Shown piece after piece: positions 37,898 to 46,789 of a stretch of 57,357 nucleotides of DNA; the stretch's first letter is position 1, and each line of letters begins with the position of its first letter. The DNA is taken from contig JAHBNG010000097.1 of the NCBI GenBank assembly GCA_019217005.1, positions 1 through 57,357 on the forward strand, written 5' to 3'. The notes under the pieces were generated by a model that saw only the letters and a program-made list of their open reading frames with translations, was not told where the DNA came from and made no database searches. The translations under genes were made by a program, and so were the position numbers. The DNA is from Chloroflexi bacterium TSY. GTDB lineage: Bacteria; Chloroflexota; Anaerolineae; Caldilineales; Caldilineaceae.

Positions 37898-37923
37898 TGG
37901 AGTCGCCATGCATGGCGACTCCA
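37898..37923. repeat. perfect 26-bp palindrome
   Basis: GGAGTCGCCATG/CATGGCGACTCC, perfect with one more base each side. The same half (GCCATGCATGGCGACTCC) recurs at 44667-44684. The interval 37716-38006 contains no other recognisable feature. Confidence 0.7.
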
Positions 37924-38006
37924 TGGATATAAGCCACATTTTGCATCTGCTGAGTCTGTACAAATCGTGTCGCATAATCCGTAGCCACGACCAGAGAAAA
38001 TAGTCA

Positions 38007-39086
38007 ATGAAACGTCTAAAACAGATAATTATCTCCTGCATCATCGGACTCGCGATCATTCAGACCCCATTTGCCAACACATCTTTTGCGCATGACGGCG
38101 AACATATCACTGTTCAACCTGGCGATACGCTCAGTCAAATTGCGAAGCGATACAATATTGACACCGAATCTTTACGTCGAATCAATAATTTGAATAGTCA
38201 AGACCACATTTGGGTTGGACAACAACTGGCTCTGCCCACCTATGGTACAAGTGCCACATCCGCTAGAACCAGAGGAGCTGCGTTATCGAACGGGTCAACA
38301 ACTCGCGGCTGGATTACATACACAGTCCGTCCAGGCGATAGTCTGACCAAATTAGCTGCCGCCTATGGAGTGAATTTTGCCGAACTGGCCCACGCAAACG
38401 GGCTATCTATCCACCAGCGATTAATCATCGGCCAAAAGATTCAAGTCCCATTTGGGTCGACGAAAAGTACTGCGGTGGCAGGGAGTAGTATTCATATTGT
38501 ACAACCCGGTGAACATCTTGGAACGATTGCCCGTCACTATAACACGACGATTGCAGCGCTTGCACATCTGAACAACATTGCCAATCCGAGCCACATTTGG
38601 ACAGGGCAGCGTCTGGTCTTGCCACTCGATGCAGCAAGCGACCTTCCGTCCACCAGTTTTCCAACGCAGACAGAAAAATGGATTGATGTTAACTTATCGC
38701 AGCAACGGGTTGTTGCTTACAATGGAACCAGACCCGTGAAATCCTTCATCATTTCATCTGGCCTGCCTGATACGCCGACTGTCACAGGCACTTTTCGCAT
38801 TTGGGCTAAAACGCCATTGCAGGATATGTTCAGTGGCAATCGTGCCTCCGGCTATGCGTATTATCTCAATGATGTGCCATGGGTTCAATATTTCCATCAA
38901 GACTATGCCTTCCACGGCACATATTGGCACAACAACTTTGGTCAGCCCATGAGTCGCGGCTGCATTAACATGCGTTCAACAGACGCAAAGTGGCTTTATG
39001 AATGGGCCACTCCATCAACGTCCGGCAAGGGTTGGTTCGAAACCTCTGCTTCGAATCCCGGTACACTGGTAAAAGTTCACTACTGA
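38007..39086 (+). CDS. secreted L,D-transpeptidase with three LysM domains
   Basis: 359 residues. Signal peptide (about 1-28), three LysM peptidoglycan-binding domains (about 33-76, 102-147, 158-208, each with V.PGD.L..IA..Y and a W.GQ.L.LP end), then a YkuD L,D-transpeptidase domain (about 225-358) with the catalytic motif HGTYWHNNFGQPMSRGCINM, Cys being the nucleophile. It would act outside the membrane on cell-wall peptide crosslinks or protein attachment. Complete; single-gene unit. Confidence 0.95.
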   Translation: MKRLKQIIISCIIGLAIIQTPFANTSFAHDGEHITVQPGDTLSQIAKRYNIDTESLRRINNLNSQDHIWVGQQLALPTYGTSATSARTRGAALSNGSTTRGWITYTVRPGDSLTKLAAAYGVNFAELAHANGLSIHQRLIIGQKIQVPFGSTKSTAVAGSSIHIVQPGEHLGTIARHYNTTIAALAHLNNIANPSHIWTGQRLVLPLDAASDLPSTSFPTQTEKWIDVNLSQQRVVAYNGTRPVKSFIISSGLPDTPTVTGTFRIWAKTPLQDMFSGNRASGYAYYLNDVPWVQYFHQDYAFHGTYWHNNFGQPMSRGCINMRSTDAKWLYEWATPSTSGKGWFETSASNPGTLVKVHY

Positions 39087-39188
39087 ACCTAGCGCTTTAT
39101 CCAGTCTTATTTTTTGGGTTGACTCTTATCGGGAAACCCGAACTTTTGGCATGGACACAATAAACACTGGAAAACTTTTAGAAAACCG

Positions 39189-39376
39189 TGGAGGAAGCTC
39201 TCTCTTGTGCGACCGGCACTAAAGATTACACGCAGTAGGATTTCTCAGAGGTAGAGCGTTCAAATGGCGAAAAAAGACGCAGTAGAGAATCTCGGACCAT
39301 TTGGCACGCTCGAGTCTGTTTTGACTGAGAAATGCAGGATTATGTCTACTGCGTGTAATAGAGAATGCCTCCTCCG
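39189..39376. mobile_element. element I, copy 2, interrupted by element H
   Basis: GGAGGAAGCTCTCTC...TAGAGAATGCCTCCTCC brackets element H (39226-39358) as at 10830-11036, but the I sequence is more divergent. Confidence 0.6.
39226..39358. mobile_element. miniature element H, copy 2
   Basis: 133 bp, near-identical to copy 1 in reverse orientation, ends TTACACGCAGTA / TACTGCGTGTAA. Flanking hexamers TAAAGA and TAGAGA (5 of 6) correspond to the same target site TCTCTA as copy 1 read on the other strand. Confidence 0.88.
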
Positions 39377-39438
39377 CTCATTCCTAACACTTTCTTGGCT
39401 TCACTTAATAAGACATTTTAGTTATATGAGCAACCTAT

Positions 39439-40509
39439 ATGAATACCAAAACAGTCCCGCTCACCTCCCTAGTTGCTTGCGCTGGTTGAGCGTCTAAGCT
39501 TCCGCCAGGAACGCTGTCGCAGGTCGTGCGACATGTAGCCGGGTTCTTTCCGGCAGATGAATATGAAAATGTACTGGTTGGTTTGAACGAGCCAGATGAT
39601 GCCGCTGTTTACCAACTTGATGACACGCGCGCACTCATCAAGACAACTGACTTCTTCACGCCAATCGTCGACGATCCCTGGACCTACGGTGCTATTGCTG
39701 CCGCCAACTCCATGAGTGACGTCTATGCAATGGGTGGTGAGGTAATCCTCTGTCTAAACATCGCCGGCTTTCCCGAAGATCTCTCACCAGACATTATTGG
39801 CCAAATTATCGCGGGCGGTGCCAACAAAGTCCAAGAGGCGGGCGGTGTCATTGCAGGTGGTCATACGGTGACCAATCCTGAACCGTTCTATGGACTCAGC
39901 GTCACGGGCATGGTTCATCCTGAGAACGTCATACGCAAAGGAGGGGCACGCCCTGGCGATCAACTTTATCTGACCAAACCGCTGGGAACCGGCATTGTGA
40001 CGACTGCTGCCAAGCTAACGGGCAAGCCTGATTTAGACCCTGCACATCTTGAGGCAGCCATCGGCTCAATGGCCCGTCTCAATAAGGCTGGCGCACAAGC
40101 TGCCCAAATGGCCAAGGTGCGTGGTGGATCAGATATTACAGGCTTTGGACTATTAGGACATGGGAGTGAGATAGCTGTCGCAAGCGGACAAAATGCCGGT
40201 GCTACTTTGCGTATCGCTGCAGAGAAGGTTCCTGCACTGCCTGGTGTCTGGGAGTATATCGACGCGGGGTATCTAACTCGTGGCAGTCAACGCAATCCAG
40301 AGCACTTTGGGCAGCATGTACAGATTGCGTCAAACGTTACATCGGCACAGAGGACGCTGCTCTGGGAGGCTGAAACAAGTGGCGGGTTGTTTCTATCCGT
40401 GCCAGCAGACGAAGCCCAAACATTCGAAGCTACCTGTGCAGAACGAGACCAAAACTACTGGCACATTGGAGATGTCATTTCTGGAGAGGGAATGGTTGAC
40501 GTTGTGTAG
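39439..40509 (+). CDS. selD: selenide, water dikinase with predicted selenocysteine at residue 17
   Basis: 356 residues from ATG 39439 when UGA at 39487-39489 is read as selenocysteine. The frame gives TSLVACAG-U-ASKLPPGTLS, then LNEPDDAAVYQLDD, KTTDFFTPIVDDPWTYG, NSMSDVYAMGG, GGHTV and GSDITGFGLLGHG: the SelD/AIR-synthase fold. SelD makes selenophosphate from selenide and ATP. U17 aligns with catalytic Cys17 and K20 with essential Lys20 of E. coli SelD (YSHGAGCGCK), a position known to be Sec in several bacteria. Starting at GTG 39526, as automatic calling would, removes the active site. A SECIS-like hairpin follows the UGA. No other sel genes lie nearby. Confidence 0.9.
39515..39533 (+). 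promoter_or_regulatory. bacterial SECIS hairpin for selD
   Basis: Perfect 7-bp stem TGTCGCA/TGCGACA with apical loop GGTCG; the loop begins 32 nt after the UGA, within the accepted 16-37 nt spacing, and its first two bases are G, as required for SelB binding. A smaller stem AGCGT/ACGCT (39489-39493, 39511-39515) can form between the UGA and this hairpin. Confidence 0.8.
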
Positions 40510-40560
40510 TGCCACAATCAATCATACTCAACATCCGCTTCCGACTGACGAAGCAAGTTT

Positions 40561-40992
40561 CTACAACCATTCATCCTCTTCACCGACTACACGGAACTGC
40601 CTTGCTGGCCTTGCATTTTCCATCGGTTCTGGCAATGCTGGATAGGGCTCCCCTTCTTTTCCCGGAAAACTAGCTGTATAACCGGGATGTACTTGTTGCG
40701 GAGTGGAACCATATCCGGGTGCCCCATTGCCCGTGACAACAATCACTGGTGGTTGGTGCTGGTAGGGAGAAGCGGGCAGTTGCTGGTGCGAATGACGCTG
40801 ATTGGATCTGGGACGATACTCTTCTTCTTTGCGACGCGCAGCCAACACCATCAGGGCAGTCGGTATTCCTGCCATGATACCAAAGAGAATCCCCAATGCC
40901 ATCCCAAGTGCATCTGAACTAAGCTGTCCACCGATCTTCCATCCTGCAAAACCGATAAAAATTAAACAACCGATTCCCAGAAACGATTTCAT
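40561..40992 (-). CDS. small membrane protein with Pro/Gln-rich tail, unknown
   Basis: 143 residues. Two hydrophobic segments near the N-terminus (FLGIGCLIFIGFAGWKIGG and ALGILFGIMAGIPTALMVLA), then a cytoplasmic-looking hydrophilic tail rich in Pro, Gln, His and Tyr, ending in REF-like acidic residues (VVGEEDEWL). No family recognised. Convergent with selD (about 50 bp apart). ATG follows GGGAGATAATG. Plausible gene because of its consistent composition and start context. Confidence 0.65.
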   Translation of the reverse strand: MKSFLGIGCLIFIGFAGWKIGGQLSSDALGMALGILFGIMAGIPTALMVLAARRKEEEYRPRSNQRHSHQQLPASPYQHQPPVIVVTGNGAPGYGSTPQQVHPGYTASFPGKEGEPYPALPEPMENARPARQFRVVGEEDEWL

Positions 40993-41044
40993 CTTGCCAT
41001 TATCTCCCTGATTTGATTTAAGCCTAGGCGATTATCCAAAGATA

Positions 41045-41122
41045 TGAGACCATCCCAAAGTGTACAAACGAACAAAATCTAGCGAACTAAGTTCATCTAC
41101 ACACTTTGTGAAACAGTCTCAA
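41045..41122. repeat. element E, copy 3 (diverged)
   Basis: TGAGACCATCCCAAAGTGTACAAACG...CATCTACACACTTTGTGAAACAGTCTCA; inverted ends related to E with a TGAGAC extension. Confidence 0.6.
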
Positions 41123-41216
41123 AGAAGACAGAAGGATATGGGGATCGGGGGACATCCTCCCCAAACCCTCACCGACAAACGGCGATCGATTTATACCGCA
41201 CTCTTTCTATAGATGA

Positions 41217-41263
41217 GATTAAATTTGTCTATTTTACTTGATTGAAAGTAGCCAAATTTAATC
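41217..41263. repeat. short hairpin repeat N, copy 3
   Basis: Perfect 11-bp arms GATTAAATTTG / CAAATTTAATC around a TATTTTACTTGATTGAAAGTAG loop region. The stretch 41264-41463 to the IS holds a short open frame with no recognised product; it may be the cut 3' part of the FtsK-like gene but I cannot align it. Confidence 0.55.
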
Positions 41264-41463
41264 TTGTGACGCAATGGGCGCTGGTTGCCACCAACGGCAG
41301 TGCTCAACCTAATCGCCAGCTCCAAAACTTTGTGCCGTGGTTAACAGTCGCTGAAAAAGTCCAGGTTGTGGAACAGATTCTTTACGTGACGAAAGCCCTT
41401 CCAAGTGCTCACGATCCGCCACCCCATTTTCCATATCGGGTCGCTCTTTCCAGCCGCGTGTAA

Positions 41464-42760
41464 GGCCAATCCAAAAAATAAAATATACGCGAGAAGGTGT
41501 TAAACTAGCTCTCCAAAAGGAGCAAAAATGACAATCTCGCCAGAAATGGTTGAAGTCTTGAAAGAGACGAAGGCCATGTTAAGTGGATACGAAAGAAGGC
41601 ACTTCATGGCCCAAACGGTCAAAACGATATGCGAAGGGAGTCCGACGAAAGCAGAACGAGAGTTGGGCTGGAATCGGGCGACGATAGCCAAAGCCCTGGA
41701 AGAACTAGAAGGCGGCTTCTGTTATGTCGACCAAAGCCACCGACGTGGTCGCAAAAGCCGAAGACCATATCCCCACTTTACTGGCCGATATGGTTGAAAT
41801 CGCCGATCAATTCAGCCAGACCGATCCCACCTTTCGACCCCCCAATTGTACACTCGACTAACCGCCGCCGAAATGCGTACCCAGCTCATCGAGCAGAAAG
41901 GATACACAGATGAGGAATTGCCTGGCGAAGAGGCCATCCGCTTGAAGCTCAATGAGTTAGGCTATGGCTCAAACCGGGTCAAAAAAAGTCAACCAGTGAA
42001 AAAGATCCCAGAGACCGATGCGATCTTTGATAGAATTCATCAGATCAATCAAGAAGCGGATGCAGACGAGACGGTTCTGCGCCTCTCTTGGGATGCCAAA
42101 GCGACGATTTTACTTGACCGTTTCTCGAGAGAAGGGATAAGTCGAGTGGTTGTCAAAGCGCTCGATCATGACTTTCAAGATAAGAAGACCGAGAAAGTCA
42201 CTCCTTTTGGCATTTACCTCCCTTCAACCAAGGAACTCTTTCTTTACTTGACTCAGTCGAAAGTGACTAGTGACTGTATTGTCGACTGCCTGATTGATTT
42301 TTGGGAAAGCGTACGTGAACACTTTCCTCACGTCAAGACCCTCGTGATCAATCAGGACAATGGTCCCGAAAATCATACCCGTCGGACTCAGTTTATGTAT
42401 CGTCTCACTCAGTTTGTTGAGCACTATCGTCTCTCTATTCAGCTCGCCTGCTACCCTCCTTATCACAGTAAATACAACCCATCGAACGGGTTTGGGGCCA
42501 TCTTGAAAAACACTGGAACGGTTCTCTTCTCGATTCTCTTGAGACCGTTCTCAATTTTGCCCGTTCTTTTCGCTTTAACCAACTACAACCCTTCGTTCAC
42601 CTGAATTCCACTCTTTATGAGACCGGCGTCAAACTCACTCAGAAAGAGATGGACCGTTTGGAACAACGCTTCCAACGTTTACCTGGTTTAGAAAAATGGT
42701 TTGTCCTTATTCCCCCTCTCCATTCTCTCGTTCGCGTATAATTATTTTTTTGGTTTAGCC
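41464..42760 (+). mobile_element. ISAzo13-like element with frameshifted transposase
   Basis: Inverted ends GGCCAATCCAAAAAATAAAATATACGCGA (left) and the complement of TATACGCGAA...GGTTTAGCC (right), flanked by TAA. Transposase in pieces: 41528 MTISPEMVEVLKE...FMAQTVKTICEGSPTKAERELGWNR, 41846 LTAAEMRTQLIEQKGYTDEELP, VLRLSWDAKATI, VTPFGIYLP, LVINQDNGPENHTRRTQF and ACYPPYHSKYNP, then a last part in another frame to about 42741. The family assignment is from the QDNGPEN and PPYHSKYNPIE-type motifs. At least three frameshifts (about 41745, 41840, 42485). Confidence 0.85.
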
Positions 42761-43784
42761 TAAAACGTTCGCCACCATTGATGCGATGACAGACCGTTTG
42801 TAGGTCTTCTGGTCCCAGCCAGGCGCTTTGAAAGCGTACAGTTTCGCCTTTTGCAACAAGTAGAAAATCGCCGCGTCCCTCAAGCTTTTCTGCACCACTG
42901 TCGGCAACTCCCGTAGCGTAACGTGCTTCATCTTTGCTTGCTGTTGAACCAACAAGCCGAACGGGGAAATTAGCCGCCATTGAGCTGCCAATCAGGCTTG
43001 CCGTGGGTTTCTGTGTACAGGCCACGAGGTGAATTCCTGCTTCGCGTCCACGTTGTGCCAAGCGCGTCAACATCGCCTCTACGCCACGCCCTCCCATCTG
43101 CAAAAGATCGGCTAATTCATCGACAGCAACGACCAAGACGGGACTGCCATTCCCCGTTCGATCTCGCTTTTCCATCTCTTGAACCAGCCAACGCAACCGT
43201 GAACCCGCTTCCTCACCAGACGCACTCACGGTACCCAAAACATGCGGCAACTGTTGCAACGGACCAAAACCACGTCCTTTCGGATCAATCAAGATCAATT
43301 GAACCTGTCCTTGACGATTGTGCATTGCCAGAGACGTTAGCAGCGAACGTGCGAGCGCAGTCTTACCCGATCCTGTTGTTCCAGCGATCAAAATGTGAGC
43401 CACATCAGGGGCTGGCAAGCGCAACAATAAGGGAGTCCCATTTTCTTCGACGCCAAGCACAGCAGTGATTGGTGGAACCGCAGCAAGACGGTGACACAAT
43501 GGAAGCAAGCGTACCGGAGTCGGGCGCGTACGCGGCACCTCTACATGAATATGACGTCCATCGCGATAGACCCGAGCTTCGCGCGATCCCAATGCCATCG
43601 CAAATTCCTCAGCCAATGAAGCCACTTTACTTACCTTTGTCCCTACTTGGGCCATCAATTGAAATTGGACGAATCGCGGCGTAACAGTTCCACCAGTCAC
43701 AAGACCTGGAACCTTATGTCGCGCCAATACGGCTTCGATCCGATCCGATTGCATATCGAGGGTTCGCCGTCGTCTTGTCCCCAT
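42761..43784 (-). pseudogene. FtsK/SpoIIIE-like DNA translocase gene, 3' end cut by IS
   Basis: Encodes about 340 genuine residues of an FtsK/SpoIIIE-type ATPase: N-terminal beta subdomain region ([28 protein letters not shown]), Walker [29 protein letters not shown], Walker [14 protein letters not shown], and [26 protein letters not shown]. No N-terminal membrane domain, so a soluble translocase-like protein of the short type. The frame runs from GERF into the ISAzo13-like element, whose reverse strand adds about 40 foreign residues to the stop at 42639. ATG follows GGGAGGATAG. Motor motifs are intact, but the C-terminal recognition part is lost. Confidence 0.88.
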
Positions 43785-44036
43785 CTATCCTCCCGTCTCA
43801 AAGAATAGAAGTATGCTCTGAGGGCACTTATGATCTCAACAGAACGTGGATGGTTTCAGAAATGGCTGTATGATCATTCAAAGTGGTTTTGTTCTCCTTA
43901 TTCAGACAGCAAAACCACTCTATTGATTGAGGAAAATACGAATGCTTGAGGGTATGATCAACAACCGAACGCATGTTCTATTATAGTATACAGAACATGC
44001 GTTCGGTTGTCAAGAAGAAAAATGTATGAAAAATGT

Positions 44037-44483
44037 TTATTCAAAAATCCACGGATCGCTACAACGCTGCCATTCGATCAGATCGTCCCCAAACCAAAGC
44101 GCAATTTCACTCGCAGCTGTATCTGGACCATCGCTGGCGTGTACGAGATTGCGGCCAATTTTGAGTCCAAAATCAGCTCGAATTGTACCGGGGGCAGCCT
44201 CCGCGGGTTTGGTGGCACCCACTGTGTGACGAACGACTGCAATCGCATCGGTTCCCTCGACCACCATCGCAACCACTGGTGCACTGGTAATGTAAGAAAT
44301 CAGACCGTTGAAAAATGGTCGTTCCGCATGAACGGCATAGTGTTCGCGCGCAAGCTCTTCTGATACAGCAATCATTTTCATCGATACGAGCTTTAACCCG
44401 CGACGTTCAAAACGTCCAATAATCTCACCGATCAGCCCACGCTGTACGGCATCTGGTTTCAAAATAATAAACGTTCGTTCCAT
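44037..44483 (-). CDS. ndk: nucleoside-diphosphate kinase
   Basis: 148 residues. Transfers the gamma phosphate of ATP to NDPs through a phospho-His. Seen: MERTFIILKPDAVQRGLIGEI, ERPFFNGLISYITS, GTIRADFG and the catalytic His in NLVHASDG, ending with ELALWF-like SEIALWFGDDLIEW. Complete, usual length. Stands apart from the operon to its right by about 440 bp of repeats. Confidence 0.97.
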   Translation of the reverse strand: MERTFIILKPDAVQRGLIGEIIGRFERRGLKLVSMKMIAVSEELAREHYAVHAERPFFNGLISYITSAPVVAMVVEGTDAIAVVRHTVGATKPAEAAPGTIRADFGLKIGRNLVHASDGPDTAASEIALWFGDDLIEWQRCSDPWIFE

Positions 44484-44540
44484 TTTGTATAACCTCTGGT
44501 TTTCGTGTAAACTATGAATGAATCATCTCACATATCTCCG

Positions 44541-44575
44541 GTAAGGGCCTGACAAATTGTTCGTCAGGCCTTTAC
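44541..44575. terminator. hairpin, possible terminator (plus-strand polarity)
   Basis: GTAAGGGCCTGAC and GTCAGGCCTTTAC pair over 13 positions with one wobble, 9-nt loop, followed on the plus strand by TTTACTTTTCTCT. The known neighbouring genes run on the minus strand, so its role is unclear. Confidence 0.4.
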
Positions 44576-44605
44576 TTTTCTCTGACCTTTTCTATAACAC
44601 TCAGG

Positions 44606-44697
44606 AGACCGCAGCGGAGGAGGGGTTCTCTAACGCCGGTCCCATTCGCATTAGAGAATGCTGCGCCATGCATGGCGACTCCGCGCATTGCGGTCTA
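44606..44697. repeat. element I, copy 3 (uninterrupted) with palindrome
   Basis: AGACCGCAGCGGA...GTTCTCTAACGCC...GGCGACTCCGCG...TGCGGTCT; shows the intact TCTCTA target that H uses in copies 1 and 2, and includes GCCATGCATGGC. The following 44740-44910 contains smaller inverted pairs (GTCACACA/TGTGTGAC, TCCCG/CGGGA) and no gene. Confidence 0.65.
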
Positions 44698-44925
44698 CTG
44701 ACACGACATTATCACAATATGGGCGATAAGGCAGAGACAGTCAACTCGTAGGTCACACATCCCTGTGTGACAGGTGTCAAGACTCTCAGATCTTCACTTG
44801 GAAGAGGAGGGATCTTGATGCTTGTCCCGCCAGAGACGGGACCTACGAAACCCCGTCATCCTTTTGGTTCGTAGATCACACATCTCTACGATACGATTTT
44901 CTGTGTCCGCCTCGATTATGGCATA

Positions 44926-45747
44926 TTAGATCATTATCTCGAACAGCATCAATTCTTCTTCCGTAACAGTAATCTCTATTGGCGCTCGGTGCAATGGCAA
45001 TGAGGTACGGTTAGAGGCATATTCACCATCTGGATCCATCGATTGAATCGGGTTTAGAGCGAGTGCTTTGTCGTTGCGATCCCCCAACTGTTCGAGAACA
45101 ACCCAGGGGATCAGCAAGAAGCATTGATGGTATACAAGATTCTGGGCGAGTTGACGGGCTTCGCGGATTGATCGATCTTGCCAAAGTGCAATCATGCGCC
45201 ATATTTGAAAATCAAGACGTTGCCGATTGGCCTGGATCAGTGCAGCGTAGAGATCGGCAGCCTGTCTCCACCGTTGCATGCGCATGTAGAGCGTTGCCAA
45301 GCAAGCTTGGTTGAGTTCTAGCTGTTTCGTTTCACTCAGGGTTGTGCGGCTCAATCCGGCGCGAATATCCGGTGCATATGGATTTGCCTCAAATGCACGA
45401 AGCCAAATTGCCCGTGCTTGTTCACGCTCACCCTGTTCTTCGGTCTTTAGAGCGACTGCTTGCCAAGCCAATTCATTGCTTGGATCGGCGCGTAGAAGCC
45501 TTGTCCCCCAATCAGCTGCTTCTTCCCAATGCTTTAACTGCAATGCTGCTTGCAACAAAAGTTGATAAGTTGGCAGATGCTGGGGCAATCGTTTGAGGAC
45601 AACTTTGGCGACGTCAAATAGATTTCTGGTCTGCCCCTCTTCAAAGAGTGTTGCAAGAAACTCACTCCAATGGGAAAGTGGTGTTCTAACTAGTTCTCGT
45701 GACTCAGCCCTCACATTGGATATTCTTGGACGTGACAGCGCACTCAT
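44926..45747 (-). CDS. TPR-repeat protein
   Basis: 273 residues, alpha-helical with several tetratricopeptide-like repeats (about 45-200): LPTYQLLLQAALQLKHWEEAADWGTRLLRADPSNELAWQAVALKTEEQGEREQARAIWLRAF is typical. No signal peptide. Probably a protein-protein interaction scaffold. Last gene of the leftward operon; its ATG overlaps the stop of the deacetylase gene as ATGA. Confidence 0.8.
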   Translation of the reverse strand: MSALSRPRISNVRAESRELVRTPLSHWSEFLATLFEEGQTRNLFDVAKVVLKRLPQHLPTYQLLLQAALQLKHWEEAADWGTRLLRADPSNELAWQAVALKTEEQGEREQARAIWLRAFEANPYAPDIRAGLSRTTLSETKQLELNQACLATLYMRMQRWRQAADLYAALIQANRQRLDFQIWRMIALWQDRSIREARQLAQNLVYHQCFLLIPWVVLEQLGDRNDKALALNPIQSMDPDGEYASNRTSLPLHRAPIEITVTEEELMLFEIMI

Positions 45748-46778
45748 GTTGATAGATGCATTCTGGCTATCTCGGCGATTCTATTTCGAATGTCCCGCTC
45801 CCCATCAGGGGCCAGCCCAAAAGGATCGCTGATGTTGTCGCCACGTGCCTGCAAAGTTCTCAATGTGGTGAGAACACAATGGGGCAGAACGTCAAGATGA
45901 TAGCCTCCTTCTAAGGCACAGACCAAGCGTCCATCACAGAGTTCGGTCGACAAAGAGATCAGTTCTTCAACGAGCCGATTATAACCAGCAATACTCAATT
46001 GGGTATTCGCCAACGGATCCATCCAATGGCCGTCGAAACCAGCAGACAGTAAAATTAGCTCGGGCTGAAATCGACGCGCCACTGGAACCAGAATCGACTG
46101 AAAGGCGGCAAGATAGCCCTGATCACCACTGTATGGCGGTGCAGGAACGTTAACGGTCGTACCGCGGGCATCGCCACTGCCTATTTCATTGGCGGCCCCT
46201 GTCCCAGGATAATGAGGATATTGATGGATACTGAAGAAGAAAATAGATGGATCATCGTAAAAGATATCCTGAGTGCCGTTGCCATGATGGACATCAAAAT
46301 CGACGATCAAAACTCGCTCGATGTTGTGCTGATCTTGTGCCCATCGAGCAGCGGCTGCCACATTTGAAAAGAGGCAAAACCCCATTGCCCGATTGGGCAC
46401 AGCATGATGACCTGGTGGACGAACCAATGCAAAGCCATTGTCCGCGATCCCTGTCATGACGGCATCGACAATCTGCAACACTCCGCCAGCAGAGAGCCGC
46501 GCCGCCTGGTAGCTATCGGCATTCACATACGTATCATGATCGAGTCGACCACCTCCTCGATCCGATACCTGACGAACGCGATCAATATGGGTTTTTGTAT
46601 GCACGCGCAGCAACGCGTCAACTGAAGCTGGCTGACTTTCTACTTGAACCAAGTGTTCGAGAATGCCGTCTTTCTGTAGAAGAGCCCACGTCGATTCGAG
46701 TCGGCGATAATTCTCTGGATGTCCTTCAAAGGTATGTCGGAGGTTAAAAGAGTCATAAACAAATGCTGTTGTGGTCAT
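45744..46778 (-). CDS. histone deacetylase/acetoin-utilisation (AcuC-like) family hydrolase
   Basis: 344 residues from ATG 46778, which lies 11 bp after the SelO stop and follows AGGAAATCGA; longer frames overlap SelO. Zn-dependent deacetylase fold: GHPENYRRLEST, RPPGHHAVPNRAMGFCLFSNVA (His-His charge relay), VDFDVHHGNGTQDIF (Asp/His zinc ligands), SIHQYPHYPGTG, LSAGFDGHWMDPLA (Asp ligand) and LEGGYHL. Acts on acetylated proteins, polyamines or similar small amides; substrate not decided. Confidence 0.92.
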   Translation of the reverse strand: MTTTAFVYDSFNLRHTFEGHPENYRRLESTWALLQKDGILEHLVQVESQPASVDALLRVHTKTHIDRVRQVSDRGGGRLDHDTYVNADSYQAARLSAGGVLQIVDAVMTGIADNGFALVRPPGHHAVPNRAMGFCLFSNVAAAARWAQDQHNIERVLIVDFDVHHGNGTQDIFYDDPSIFFFSIHQYPHYPGTGAANEIGSGDARGTTVNVPAPPYSGDQGYLAAFQSILVPVARRFQPELILLSAGFDGHWMDPLANTQLSIAGYNRLVEELISLSTELCDGRLVCALEGGYHLDVLPHCVLTTLRTLQARGDNISDPFGLAPDGERDIRNRIAEIARMHLST

Positions 46779-46789
46779 TCGATTTCCTG

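Noticed and set aside
39489..39515. AGCGT/ACGCT stem directly after the UGA as the SECIS
   Set aside because: Its upper part is weak and its GCCA loop does not start with G near the usual spacing; the 39515-39533 hairpin fits better.
39526..40509. SelD starting at GTG 39526
   Set aside because: This start removes the catalytic residue and Lys20; the frame continues upstream through one UGA to a plausible ATG.
41242..41463. 73-residue plus-strand ORF left of the ISAzo13-like element
   Set aside because: No family; on the reverse strand the region could be the lost 3' part of the FtsK-like gene, but neither reading is convincing.
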